A stretch of DNA of 64,000 nucleotides from Sinohyriopsis cumingii (GCA_028554795.2 CM068832.1:84549049-84613048), one strand, 5' to 3'; positions 1 to 11,481 are shown, counted from the first letter of the stretch. Made by a program: numbers and translations. Notes: generated by a model not told the origin, from the letters alone.

Positions 1-1
1 G

Positions 2-1563
2 TCACCGCAGTTTAGTCATTTAAGATCCTCAATGCTCGCATATGTTTCGATAAATCTATTATTGATGATAAATAAGGTTTCTAAATTTGCTGTCAGAGTC
101 ACCATGGATTCGTTTTATATCAGTAAAAAATACTCAGGATTGCTAGAACAACTACATATTGATACTTGTGCACAGTGGGGTTTGTGGAGAATAAAAAAAG
201 AAAACATACCCGATTATTCCGAATCCGCTTATGTTACGATTAAAGATATTTATTGTAAAAAATATCAAACATTAAAGCTATCTTCTGCACCTTTGGTGTA
301 CAAGCCAATAACCAGAAATAAAATGGTTTATCTGAATGGACTGGGAGGTTCTGGTAAGATGATTCGATCAATCGAATTATTTCAAAACTCAGATATGATT
401 GTTTTAACGCCTACACATAGACTTGCGCGAGAGATGAAACGAGGAGTGCAGTTGTGTACCTATCACAGCTTCTTCCGATGGAAGGGTGATGCATGGACTT
501 CTTCGAGGATGGGTGAGAAATATATTCCAAGGATTATCGCTTGGGATGAAATATGTACAGTACCGTTAGAAACATTAAAAACATTTCTTGATTGGCTATT
601 AACAAAAAATACTGCTGTGATAATGAGTGGCGATCACGGTCATCCACCACCTTTTGTTGGACCATCTTCACATGATTGGCTGAAAGATTTTGTTGACCAC
701 TTTGAAGAAGTGGCTGATGATCATTGAGCACTTGATCCAGAATTAAGTGAGTTAAAAAAATTAATCAGACTTCCGCCGAATAAAATTCAATGTGAAGTAA
801 TGCGTGGGATAATTTCAGAAACACCCATGAAAGACTTTCTGCAAATGTGAAGACCAAACAATCTGATAGCTGCAAGTAGAAAGATGGTCAGAGACACACT
901 TCAGCAGCAGTTGTTTCAGTTACAACGAGAGAAGTTTCCAACGTTGCCAGTGCCATTGTGCTATCAACCAGCTGATACACGGCGCCAAAATATTGATGGT
1001 GATATACCAGGACAGATCGAGAAACAGAATTTAGTATTAAATGATATTGTCACAGTTGATGTCAATGTTGTTGAGGATGTGCTAAAAACAAATAAATCCC
1101 CGTGGACACTAGGATACGCGATGACGATTCATTCATCTCAAGGATTAACTATTACTGATACAGTTGTTTGATCGTCGATGATTGTTTCAAGTGGTCAAAT
1201 TTGGTTTATCTTGTAGTATCTAGAGTTAGAAGAATATCTCAGCTACAAAGGATTATCATGAACGAGTCAGTGATCAATGATGATGATATTGACAATGATA
1301 TAATAAGAAACAAATTAACTGGTTATAAACATTGTGATAAAAAAAATAAATGCGACTTTGATCTTGACACTGATTTCATCAGTGCGCTGAAACAACAGCA
1401 GAATAATCACTGTGCAAGTTGTAATTGTATAATGTTATTGCAGTATCTGAAAAATGATCCAAGACAATTTACCGTAGATAGGAAAGATAACCATCTTGGC
1501 CATACACGCGAAAACACGATGTTGACCTGTCTTGAATTTAATCGACGCAGGTGTGCTAGTTAA
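2..1563 (+). pseudogene. PolB C-terminus - SF1 helicase - HNH fusion, Polinton-like, broken and cut by window edge
   Basis: The frame is open from base 2, so the 5' end lies outside the window. Order of domains: end of a family B DNA polymerase (motif C-like TMDS at 101-112), then a Pif1/RecD-type SF1 helicase with Walker A GLGGSGKM (338-361; Met where Thr is usual), Walker B WDE (542-550), a TIHSSQGLT motif (about 1126-1152) and VSRVRRI (about 1213-1233), then an HNH/endonuclease VII-like tail with paired Cys (about 1411-1425) and VDRKDN..GHTREN..TCLEFNRRR (about 1471-1550). Breaks: in-frame TGA at 725-727 and 848-850, and a frameshift near 1165-1171 that moves the C-terminus to another frame. 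Polymerase-helicase fusions of this kind belong to mobile virus-like DNA elements; the role would be replication of the element. The protein is not functional as it stands. Domain calls are from motifs only. Confidence 0.8.
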
Positions 1564-1589
1564 GTGATTGCGGTGGTAATTGTGTATCC

Positions 1590-2518
1590 TCAAGAATAAC
1601 CACGTTGAGGAGCAGTTGAATCCAGTCTGTAGATTGCGGGTCTACCAGTAGATCTTACTATGTTAGATATCTTGTGTGTTGTAAATCTCCAAATAGGATC
1701 AGTCGCTCTTTTTTTACCACCTTCAGGTTCACCGGGTTCATATAAATATGTTACAGTAATATTACCCAGTACCGGCTGCACTGAAAAATCACGTCGTTGT
1801 ACAGGTATATGTTTTTTTGTGACCGCGCTAATAGGTTTCATGTTGGTTGTTCGAGTAATTTCGTTGTTTAGCGCGGCTATCACACTTGGTAATCTTGCAA
1901 CCCATTTGCGAGATCTTTTATCTTGAATGAATTCCTTCACATATTGATATCCAAATAACTGCTCAGCAAGTGTTCGATTGAATCGTTCAACAATTGCCTG
2001 ATCACAATGAATTGCAGTGTGTCCTCATCTGATTTTGACATTATGTTGCTTCATTAACGATGATACTGGACCAATAAATTCTTTGCCAGGATCAACCTGT
2101 AATAGTTGTGGCCATCGTAATGGTCCTCGTTGATAAATTTGCTCAAACGCATCGGCTACTTCAGATGATGTTTTCGTTGATAATGGTTCTGCTTCTTTAT
2201 ATCTACTTGCAACATCAATGACAGTTAATGCGTATTTGTATGTTATTTGACGTCTACGTACTTTAATCGTATCATAAGGTAAAAACAGAATATCTGCTTG
2301 ATGAACTTCATTAGGAACACTAACATCGAAATGTGCGTACTGAATTCATTTCGGTGATGGTAGTTAAATTTGCCATATTGCTTGTTTGGATAACCACGCT
2401 TTAGCAGTAGAATGTTTAACCACTGCTGCATCAGCGAGTTTATTAATTGCTGCTCTACCCCTCCAGTATCCCCTTGGACTATAATAAATTGATTCCATTT
2501 ATAATTAATTGCCAGCTC
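1590..2518 (-). pseudogene. DDE (retroviral-type) integrase of the Polinton-like element, broken
   Basis: Minus-strand remnant of a retroviral/Polinton-type integrase, the enzyme that inserts the element into host DNA. The core shows the three acidic residues: Asp in TVIDVAS (codon at 2213-2215), Asp in QVDPGKE (2091-2093) and Glu in VERFNRT (1986-1988), the last two about 35 codons apart. The C-terminal part (1590-1940) is uninterrupted and ends with a conserved region around RLPSVIAALNNE and RPAIYRLDS. An in-frame TGA sits at 2025-2027 just before the HCDQ..VERFN block, in a context where Arg would fit (a CGA to TGA change is an inference). At least one indel lies between the two Asp codons, because their spacing of 122 nt is not a multiple of three. 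It lies tail to tail with the polymerase-helicase gene and directly downstream of the PLA2 gene. Confidence 0.78.
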
Positions 2519-3003
2519 CTATACGAGTTTACCTTTCATTACAGATTTTACTAACCAATTAGCTAATGATTCTCTGATATTTTTATTTTTTATGGAATCT
2601 AGCGAATGAATTAACTTCAAATCTGCAATATGCCTATGTTGTAGATCTTTATTTTTATAAGCCACATCTTGAACGTGACATGCTTTATCAATATCATTTG
2701 TGGGATACTCAGTGGTTTTGGTTGATCCTGATTGTCAAGCCTCATATCAAGTCATGTACCAGGATCACAATAATTATATCCTGGTAGATGTTTTTCTCCG
2801 GGGTATTTAGCCCATGGGGTTCCTGGGAACTTTGACATTAATGCAGCAATGTCACCACCGTCTTTTTTGTGTAAAAATGAAAACTTTTTTCTGTTACATT
2901 CTGCACATCTTCCACCATATGCTATTCTTTTATTTTTTGTTGTAACAGTAGATAGATCATTAGATGGAGTTTTAGCTCTACAACGTAAACAATATAGGTT
3001 CAT
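2519..3003 (-). pseudogene. DUF5679-like zinc ribbon + parvovirus-type phospholipase A2 protein, broken
   Basis: The ATG at 3003 opens a short frame starting MNLYCLRCRAKTP and continuing to CAECNRKKF, two Cys pairs typical of the small DUF5679 zinc ribbon. It is followed by LPGYNYCDPGT, which resembles the calcium-binding loop of parvovirus VP1-type PLA2 (the usual Gly before PGT is Asp here). A TGA at 2752-2754 interrupts the frame. After a further frameshift near 2710 the sequence resumes with DIDKACHVQDVAYKNKDL, the second PLA2 motif, and ends at TAG 2519-2521. The catalytic His-Asp pair reads Gln-Asp (Gln codon 2669-2671), so the enzyme would be dead even without the stop. In related viruses this domain acts on endosomal membranes during entry. 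It is divergent from the ATPase gene, with 12 bp between the two start codons. Confidence 0.68.
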
Positions 3004-3015
3004 ATTATTTATAAT

Positions 3016-3680
3016 ATGGATATAATTGATTTCTCAGCGACACGACAACAAGAACCAGTTAAACACCATCCTGCATAGCCAAATTCGATCAGAATGATAA
3101 TAATAGGTCCATCTGGATCGGGTAAGATGCAATTATTACTTAATCTGATAATGAGATGGTTAAAGTGGGATAAGTTGTATTTGGTAGCACCATCAGTTGA
3201 TGATCAACGATGTTATGATGTACTTAAAGATTTTAATGAAAATACAAGATTACTGGACGAAGATAACGATGTTATCGAGTTTATAACCGATATTGATGAA
3301 ACGCCGAGCATTGATGTTTTAGATGGATTTATTAATAATTTAGTTGTATACGATGATGTGATGCTGGACAAGCAATCAAATCCTGCTAGAATTTTTTCAC
3401 GTGGCAGACATAAAACACTGATGTGATTTATGTTACTCAGCGATACACACAAATACCAAAAGTGATCAGAGATAACTGCAACATTTTAGTTATGTTTAAT
3501 GGAGTCAATACGCACACATTGCGAAATATTCATCAAACTTGGTGTAGCTGTGACATGGATGTTATTAAATTCAAAAATTTCTTTTCACAAGCACAATCAA
3601 CCCAGTACGGGTTTATAACAATAAATTTACATGATCCTAGAACAAGATATCGTATTGGACTTGATAAAATCTTTGGATAA
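3016..3680 (+). pseudogene. A32/FtsK-HerA-type genome-packaging ATPase, broken
   Basis: A start codon at 3016 is followed by about 20 codons, an in-frame TAG (3076-3078), then PNSIRMIIIGPSGSGKM with a Walker A loop (3106-3129; Met replaces the usual Thr). LVVYDDVM (about 3343-3366) is a Walker B with tandem Asp. A one-base frameshift at about 3421-3425 moves the rest to another frame, VIYVTQRYTQIPKVIRDNC, which matches the sensor region of packaging ATPases, and the frame ends at the stop 3678-3680 after RIGLDKIFG. The family pumps viral DNA into capsids and is a hallmark of Polintons, adintoviruses and their relatives. With the neighbouring integrase and polymerase it identifies the left end of the window as one such element, in an early state of decay. 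Confidence 0.8.
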
Positions 3681-3685
3681 ATTTA

Positions 3686-3866
3686 TAGCAGCAGAGGGGG
3701 CGGGACCTCAATGATATGTCCGGTGGGTAAACACAGATTTCGATAAAAACTCTCGGTCAGGTTAGACGCTTTGGTTCAGTGACCTTATTTTTTTATTTTG
3801 GAAGAAGCTTATATTTTAAGCAATTGACGTTTCAGACAAGTGGTCTGTTCGCCCCCTCTGCTGCTA
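3686..3866. mobile_element. 181-bp MITE-like insertion with perfect 17-bp terminal inverted repeats
   Basis: The 17-bp arms at 3686-3702 and 3850-3866 (tagcagcagagggggcg and its reverse complement) match perfectly. The arms begin and end in TA, as would be left by a TA-targeting (Tc1/mariner-type) element. It lies 6 bp after the ATPase stop codon. It could instead be a terminal structure of the virus-like element. Confidence 0.5.
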
Positions 3867-4007
3867 AGGCTGTGTTGGTGATTGCAATTGTTGAGGAACA
3901 TTTTCAGAGGCAATTCATTTCAATGAAACAAGAGATTCTTCATTCATTGATTGACAAATTGGGTGCATATACATTTTGTGTGCAAAATTTTGCTTTTAAG
4001 ATGCTCT

Positions 4008-4302
4008 TGTCTACTGGTCTAAGTTGTTGAGTGTCCGTTTCAGATGCGTGATGTCATACCAAAGACTTATAAAAATGGTTCTAACAGCTGCCTTGCTTGG
4101 CGCTCAGCATTAAGGGTTTAGTGTAAGGACTGGCCTGCCTGATGTTAGGAAAATGTGTCTGGGTGGGACGTCATGCTACATGTATCAGCATGATACCCCA
4201 GTGCTAGACATTGCTATAAACTGCTACAATGCAGACATAGCGATATGACTGGAAAAGTGTTAAAGCTACATTAAAAATTCAAATCACACACACATATGCA
4301 CA
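4008..4302 (+). mobile_element. tRNA-derived SINE (family 1), copy with deleted B box
   Basis: Same family as the full copy at 58336-58663, here on the plus strand. The shared body runs from gtcataccaaagacttat through the ggcgctcagcattaag block, the ctgggtgggac block and the agtgctagacattgctataaac block to a CA-rich tail (aaatcacacacaca). The part of the tRNA head that holds the B box is missing between about 4045 and 4050. Confidence 0.65.
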
Positions 4303-4375
4303 TGCTCTCATCCACTTGTGCAAAGATTTTGCAGGTTGTTTAACTAATATTAAGAGATTACATGTTTGCAGCATC

Positions 4376-4548
4376 ATGCCTGGTGTTAGGATAATGTGAC
4401 TGGGTGTGACATGATGTTACATGTTTGCGGCATCATGCCGCAGTGCTAGACCTCACTATAAACTGTCATACTGCAGATGTTGTATTAATATGACTAAAAA
4501 AGTGTTAAAGCTATGTTAAAAATCCAAATCACACAAACACACTCACAA
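4376..4548 (+). mobile_element. SINE (family 1), 5'-truncated copy
   Basis: It starts inside the body (ctggtgttaggataatgtg) and runs through gcggcatcatgccgcagtgc and the ataaactgtcat block to the tail aaatcacacaaacacac. It lies in the same orientation 70 bp after the preceding copy, and the two differ by many substitutions, so they are separate old insertions. Confidence 0.6.
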
Positions 4549-5557
4549 ATAGATGTGTAGAAGTACATTATTTGGCAATAAATCAAACCTTCACTAATTT
4601 GAAGAAAATAATGATGGTTAGTGATGCAGAAGCATGAAAGAAACAGTAATTGGCAGTGATGAGAGCTGAATTGGAATCAGATTTAGAATGGAACAGTCTT
4701 TGGCATAACACTTTCTAACACACTAGATAATTGAAATGTCAGCAATTTTTAGCAACTTGACAGATTGTAGCAACAACCTGGCATGAGACATTGAGCTCAT
4801 GCGACTTTAGCTTTCTCAAAACATTAGAGTTTCATGCACCGCTTGAGTACAGGTAATTTTATGTCATAAATATATTTATCAATTTTTGTCACTGAATTTA
4901 TATACCTATACTATGGAAAATGTGAATGTACAAGGGTTGTTTATATTTTTGTTGTTGCATTCAGGAAAGACTTTTCAATCCCTGGGCTAAAACTCTTTCT
5001 TCATTGACTTTCAAATGTGAGCACATAGCTTACTATGTTTGAGCCATTATAGTCATAGATGATACATCGCTGATGATGCAGAGATGCTGCCAGGGTGTGA
5101 ATTTGCATACTTATAGACCAGTGATGTATGAGAACTTCTGCAAATTATTTTAAAGTTGTGCATATGAAAATGTATTCTGTGCAGTATACAATTTTTATTC
5201 AGCCATTCATCCTGAAAGTGCATGTCATGATATCAGTCACACTGGTAGAAGAAATAAGGTAATGCTTGTCACGAGATGTCTTTTTTGTAACAGTTTACAC
5301 ATCAGGTTTCTTCGGCTTGACATGAATGGTTGTTAAGCTAAATTTTGATTGGCAGCTTGGGTCCCAGAATAAGCATTGTCATAGTTTGGCCCTTGCATCG
5401 TGGAAGTTTTACAAATGTGTATTTACAATGCAAGCTACACAGGAAACCCCAAATCACTGATTGTCAGCATGGTTGATCTTTAGATGATGATCTCATTCTT
5501 TAAGTACTGGTTGATGATAGTGATGAAGTTTAATATTGAAGTTAGGAAGTATATCAG
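4549..5557. other. Non-coding stretch, nothing recognised
   Basis: A+T-rich sequence between the SINE copies and the first candidate exon. No open frame with coding character, no tandem repeat and no RNA gene were seen. It is probably intron of the gene whose last exons follow. Confidence 0.4.
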
Positions 5558-7686
5558 ATTGTTGGAGCTCGGAAAGTGTTAATGGAGTTACCAGTGTGTG
5601 ATTTTGAACCAGAAAATGGTGTTAAATACGAGTCCATTGTATATGCTGGTTGGACAAAAGCAGACGGCAAGCCAGTAAACTCCTCATTTCAGCAGTATTT
5701 TCAGATTAAATGTAGAAAAGGTAAACAAACAAGCTGAGTTAAAATACAGACAATTTAAAAGTAGAGTGCACTTTTTCAAATCTCATTATAATTGAGTCCT
5801 GCTGGATCTTATGCTACAAACCATATAGCCCTATCATAAGGGTTAAGATAAATTTTAATAAATAAGGGTTAAGACAAATTTTAATAAATAAGGGTTAAGA
5901 TAAATTTTAATAAATAAGGGTTAAGACAAATTTTAATAAATAAGGGTTAAGATAAATTTTAATAAATAAGGGTTAAGACAAATTTTAATAAATAAGGGTT
6001 AAGATAAATTTTAATAAATAAGGGTTAAGACAAATTTTAATAAATAAGGGTTAAGATAAATTTTAATAAATAAGGGTTAAGATAAATTTTAATAAATAAG
6101 GGTTAAGATAAATTTTAATAAATAAGGGTTAAGATAAATTTTAATAAATAAGGGTTAAGACAAATTTTAATAAATAAGGGTTAAGATAAATTTTAATAAA
6201 TAAGGGTTAAGATAAATTTTAGTAAATAAGGGTTAAGACAAATTTTAATAAATAAGGGTTAAGATAAATTTTAATAAATAAGGGTTAAGACAAATTATAA
6301 TAAATAAGAATCTAAAAATGAAACACAGAAGTAAAGATAATTATTTGATCAAAACATTTCTGTCTTGACAAGTAGACTATGGCATTAATGGACTTGAAAT
6401 CCTAATACTGTGTAACAGCATTATGGAAAGGTAAGTTTGGCATAGTGGTCAGCAAAGTACTAATTCAAAAAAGTGAGACTTAGGCACAGCTTATGTTGGA
6501 GCAGAAGAATCCAAAAGATGGTGGAAAATTATACATAATAACCATAAAGAATGATTTTCAAATTTGTTCAGCTGGCTAAACTAGCTAAGTTTATGCCACA
6601 TCAGGCAGCAGACTGTGATAGAGGGTTTCAGTACAGAATGATATTCATAATCAAGTAAGAACAGATTAAGCTTACAAACAACAAATTAATGCTTATGAAA
6701 CTAGAGGCAACATCTTTCAGAGATTTTGATTTTAATAGGGCTCTTACAGAGTGAGCAGGAAGAAAGAGTTGGATATTGAAGTGTTGTAAATATTGAACTA
6801 AGCTGTTTTCCCCTCTCTCTCCATTTTGTTCTAACCCACCCACCCCCCTATTTTGACAAAGGGGGGGGGGAGCTGCCCCCTTTAGATAAAATAAATGGCA
6901 GCATCTCTGGCTGGCACAGGAAACACAATTCCGATCAGTCTGCTTCTCTCAAACATGTACATGGTTGACCAAGTATTAAACCTCTGTTTTTTGCTAGAGA
7001 GCATTTCTCTTCATTAGATTATGAAACACAAATGAAGCTACAAATCACAGATACTTATCTAAATAGATAATAAGAAGGAATGACAAAGACTTGTATTATC
7101 CTTGAACCTTTGATCATATGTTACATACACTGCCTTTTGAACAATTCATTTATTAAAACTGCGTTAAACAAATGAACCACTAGATGAGGCAGAACTTACG
7201 AAACCTTTGAACACTTTCCAAACGCTTTACAAATAAAAATAACCTTTTTTATTTTTAATGAGTCTTGTGATTTTAATCATTTTTTCTTTATTTTAGATGA
7301 CATGGATGAAAGTTTGATTCAGGTTGTAAAAGTGTCGCAAAAACATGCTGAAGGGTCTGTACTGTGGTCATGCTGTTTGAAAGTCACTGTTGACAATAAT
7401 GATGGTAACGTGAAACCTTCTTCTATACTTATACAGAAAATGTTGATTTTTCTTGAAAAACAATAACGAACACAACTATTATCTTGCCTTCTTGTCTATG
7501 AAGAGAAAAACAAAATATTTACTTTTCAAACAAACGATGGAGCAGATTCTCTTCAAGTGCATTGCAATAAACACATAATGACAGCTAAGATATTTTGATT
7601 TTTAACAATCTACTATTATTATAGAGAATGTTGTGGTGAACATTGTATTGAAGTCTCTGAAGTCCTATGTTGGAAATGGATGGTAG
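5558..7686 (+). CDS. Candidate last three exons of an unrecognised host gene
   Basis: Three short open stretches with splice-like borders and matching phases. Exon a 5558-5720 follows atatcag and ends aaaag|gtaaac in phase 1; it reads IVGARKVLMELPVCDFEPEN and on to FQQYFQIKCRK. Exon b 7297-7404 follows ttttattttag and ends gatg|gtaacg, again phase 1; it reads DDMDESLIQVVKVSQKHAEG and SVLWSCCLKVTVDNN. Exon c 7625-7686 follows ctattattatag and ends at TAG 7684-7686 after NVVVNIVLKSLKSYVGNGW. Joined, they give about 110 residues with no stop. The 5' part of the gene would lie left of 5558, possibly outside the window. I do not recognise a family; alternating hydrophobic residues in the last part suggest beta strands. 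The phase agreement over three exons is the main support. Confidence 0.45.
5839..6306. repeat. 26-bp minisatellite, 18 exact-length copies
   Basis: The unit is agggttaagayaaattttaa followed by taaata, repeated 18 times with no indel. The only common variation is gataa or gacaa at positions 9-13. The first eight copies alternate strictly T,C,T,C, which makes a 52-bp higher-order unit; the alternation then breaks down. It sits in the intron between candidate exons at 5720 and 7297. Confidence 0.95.
6307..7296. other. Intronic sequence with a C-run/G-run inverted pair
   Basis: No gene seen. The only structure is a C-rich run (about 6836-6848) facing a run of ten G (6861-6870) and then a C5 run, which could form a short GC hairpin or a quadruplex. 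Confidence 0.4.
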
Positions 7687-7949
7687 TCTCTATTACATAT
7701 CAGATTCCCTGGTTTTTCTTTTTCTTTTAAGAACATAATAGTTGAATATGGAAATATGAAATGCCAGATTTGTATAGACATTGGACACATTTGCTCTCCT
7801 TTACTCAGTCATGGTTCACTGATTAAAAATCCATGAATACAAAAAGATTGTTTAACTTATTCCAAATGTATGCATATAGCTGCCAAGAAACAAGAGGTGG
7901 AAAGAAGTAAATGTTTTGCTGAGATGGACACATTTTTGATGGATTGTCT

Positions 7950-10300
7950 TGAAGCTTGGTAAATTGTATAATCATCACCAGAAGATGCGCATATTAACAA
8001 ATCACGTTGATCCCACAAGTTTTGGTATATTTATTGCACTCTTTGTATTTTAGCTTAGTGTTGTGCCAATTTTTCTGTAGTTTTGTATGGCTTGCATAGT
8101 ATTTTGTAAATATTATGGCTATTATTTAATGATGCTCAGATGTGTACAAATCACTTTGCACCCTCAATATTTATGATAGATATTGCCCATTTTTACATGT
8201 AGCATAATGCAGTACATGGTACGAGTATGGTCGTCATCTAAAGATTTGCATATCAACATATGTTCATTAGTATTTAGCCTCATTTGGATCTATAACCACC
8301 CCGTTGTAAAATCAATTGATGCGGTGATTATTTGGCCATTAAGGCAGGTGAACAAAAAGTCAGTGAAGTACTCAGCTATGTAATGCATATTTTCAAAGAA
8401 GATTCCCATGAGCATTATACATGCTGTGAATATGGTTAAGGCAAAGTTATAAATCAAGTGCAGTGTTTTATTTTGTGGTAGTTGAATGATGTTGCTTGAG
8501 TTCTGCAAGCCTCCAAGTTTTATTGATGGTGGGAACAATATGTTGACATAATGGTACTGTATGTTTCTGGACCTGCTGTATCTAAAAACACTTGAAATGA
8601 ACAGAAAAATTGAATATAGAATACACACATAATTATTATTTATTTAGTTACAGTCTGTGATGAAATACAGTAGGACGAGCATAAAAAATGTTGGAACATG
8701 GGAATGTAACAACTCTGCTAAAAATGTGCATACATTTGACCCGATCAAAGTACCCACCAGCAGTATCACTCTAAATTTATAGAACTTTGGTAACCTCAAA
8801 TAAATCAGTGAGTGAAAATTCTCAGAGGTCAGTTGACAAGAGTAAAAAGCATATAAGAAAAGATTATTGACAACAGAAGTGAACTGTAAATAGTTTTTGC
8901 TTAAACTTTAAAATTAAGGAATCAGAAACTTTGGCAAATGAGACTGCTGCCTCCCAAACTGATGTAAATGAGATGACTGAATGTCAACCACCCCCCCCAT
9001 GTCCTCAAGACCATTAAACTTCAGTGACTTCTCCTAGGCCTAGTTTTAAAAAAATATTACAAGGCTTTTGTTTTAGAATGAAATATCTAATCCAGAAATT
9101 ATATGGACTGTGCATACAATACTCATTACAAAACTTGGTAAATATTATGATCATCACCTGAATAAGTACACATCATCACATAACTTTGATCCCAAAAGTT
9201 TTATTATATTTAATGCCCATTTTGTATTGCAGTTTAAAGCAGTGTATGAGACAATATAGTTTGTTCAACAGTTCTATAGTTTTTGATGGATCACCATAAA
9301 TCATGGTAAATATTATGGTTATTATGCTGATGTGAACAAATCACTCTGTGCCCTCAATATTTATTGCGCTTTTGTTGTAGCATAATTAGGTACATGATAC
9401 AAGGATGGGCATTATCTGAAGATCTACATATCAAAAGATCACAATGCTCTTGCAAGCTTTGCACTGGTGCTGAATACATTGTACAACAGAATGTGATGGA
9501 TATTGGCTTTTATGAATTTGCTGTGACAATTGGTAAAAATGGATACACATATTGACAATTTTTGTGATGTTTGATTTCTTGCAGGAGTTATTGTCCTTTT
9601 TTTACTTTATTCTGGATGAAATGTATGACGCTTGGTTGTGAATGTAACTATTCCTGCAGCTTTTAGTTGATTGCTATAAAACTCCATACAATGATATTAA
9701 ACGTTTTACGTGCTATTTCTCGTATTAAAAATAAGAATATTTTTTCCCAGTACGAGAAATATACACATACATGTATTTAAAATTTCAGGAACCATGCCAC
9801 GATCATATTAAATTCGAATTCATGCGCGATCTCTTCCTCATAATGATAATAAATTTGTTATTCACTATTTCATGTACTTTAAAAAAAAAATATTTTTTCA
9901 TGTGCAAATGAATATACAGAATTTTGGGAGCCATGCCACGACCGCATTATATCTAAATTCACGTTAGAGCAGGGCACGTTATAATGGGGTAGCACTGTAG
10001 TTATTGCTCTTTTTGGATGAGAGCAGTTGTATGGCAGATTTATGGTAATTATCTGAAGATGTGCACATCAACAAATCACAGAGCCGTTTGTTAGAGTTAC
10101 TGCCAGTTTTGTCCTGCGGCTGAATTCAATCTGAGACAGAATCTTTTTCCATCGATCACTACAAAAATGGACATTATCTAACAAAATTGAATGCATATAT
10201 TGTCAAATATTTGCTGTGATATCTGCAAGAGTTATTGCCCTTTATGATCTATAGTTGGACGAAATATGGGCATAATATTCTGAATGTAACTATTCATGTA
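7950..10300. repeat. Diverged dispersed repeat family, several copies
   Basis: Blocks around 7950-8290, 9120-9560 and 9980-10300 share phrases such as cttggtaaat-att-atgatcatcacc, gatctacatatcaa and gttattgccctttttg. They look like old copies of one repeat of roughly 200 bp or more, too diverged for exact borders by eye. No coding signal was seen between 7687 and 11481. Confidence 0.45.
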
Positions 10301-10489
10301 GTAATTAGCTCACATGGCAGTAAGGCACGGTTTGTGATATAGTCTTGTATAAACATATGGTATAGTCTTGTAGCTGTTATGTGTTATTCATTGTCAGTCT
10401 TTTGTTGTGCATCTATTCAGCAATAATTGTGTGTCACCACTCTTGAATCTGTATAGTACTGATCCATTTTTAATTGAATTTGGAATATG

Positions 10490-11140
10490 AACTAATATTA
10501 TAAAATCTTGAATAAGTTCAGCAATGAGCAAGACTCATGCATACTAATGAGGTGACCTTAAATCTGATTGGCTAACCTTGCTGTCAGTCGGCACTATGTA
10601 TTTACATCAGGATGTCAGATAGATTTGATAATGAGGAAGAGCCATGCATAATTAAAAATGATATTGCATCAGATTGGAGCTTTTTAACTTCATTGCAGGT
10701 GATATTTCTGCTTTGATTAGATAAAACTTGGAATATATGATTATATTTGTCAAGATCTCCGAGAGGATCAGTGATGTATCAAATACACCATTACGAAAGA
10801 GGTCACCTTGCATCTGGTTGACAGAGCTTGTTAATACTTTGGAGGTAATATTTTTGAACCAGTTTTAGTCATACTTGGAATATATGTTTATGTCATCAGG
10901 GTCTGGTCCCCAGTTTTGATAATGAAATGCACAGATATTAATGAGTTGATCTTGCATATGTTTGGCTGAGCTTGTTATCACTCTCGAAATCATATTTACT
11001 GATCCGATCTTTATCGGATTTGAAATACTGACTTATATCATCAAGATCTTGGATGGGTTTGATACTAAATGAGATGCACTGTATCAGTGATGCAATCTTG
11101 CCACTCTGCAAGCCATATTTGTATTTTGACATTTACAAGG
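10490..11140. repeat. Diverged ~170-bp satellite (family S1), about four units
   Basis: Units share tgcatctgattggctgagct, a tgttatcactc.gga block, gatccgattttt and atcatcaagatctcgg-like text. Related units occur at about 52300-52825, 53446-53540, 55010-55600 and, as a single piece, near 63205-63260. Confidence 0.6.
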
Positions 11141-11481
11141 GGAAATATCTTTGGAGACTAAGACAGTAACAAAACATCCAGTCACTGGCCTTCTTTTCTA
11201 GGATATTTCTGGTTCCATAAAAGGGGGAAAACTGAGGTCTTTTTCAGATCTTATCCTGCTAAAACAAACTAGTACAGGAAATGTTAAGATGGAAATTGCA
11301 AAATGTTGTTGAAAATATCTGCAATCAGCAGTCAGCAGTGGATTAGTGATATCCCATCCTCAGGGGTTACAGTTTTGATTTCACAAATTTTCTAACTTAT
11401 ACCTGCTCTTAAACTTTTTAAACAGTCTCCTTCTGGCTCCTGGACCCTCCTTGTCGCTCTGTTATCCTGTTATCTTCTTAC

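Noticed and set aside
5839-6306. CRISPR array
   Set aside because: Units are directly adjacent with no spacers, and the genome is eukaryotic. The same holds for the 22-, 34-, 45-, 58- and 66-bp arrays.
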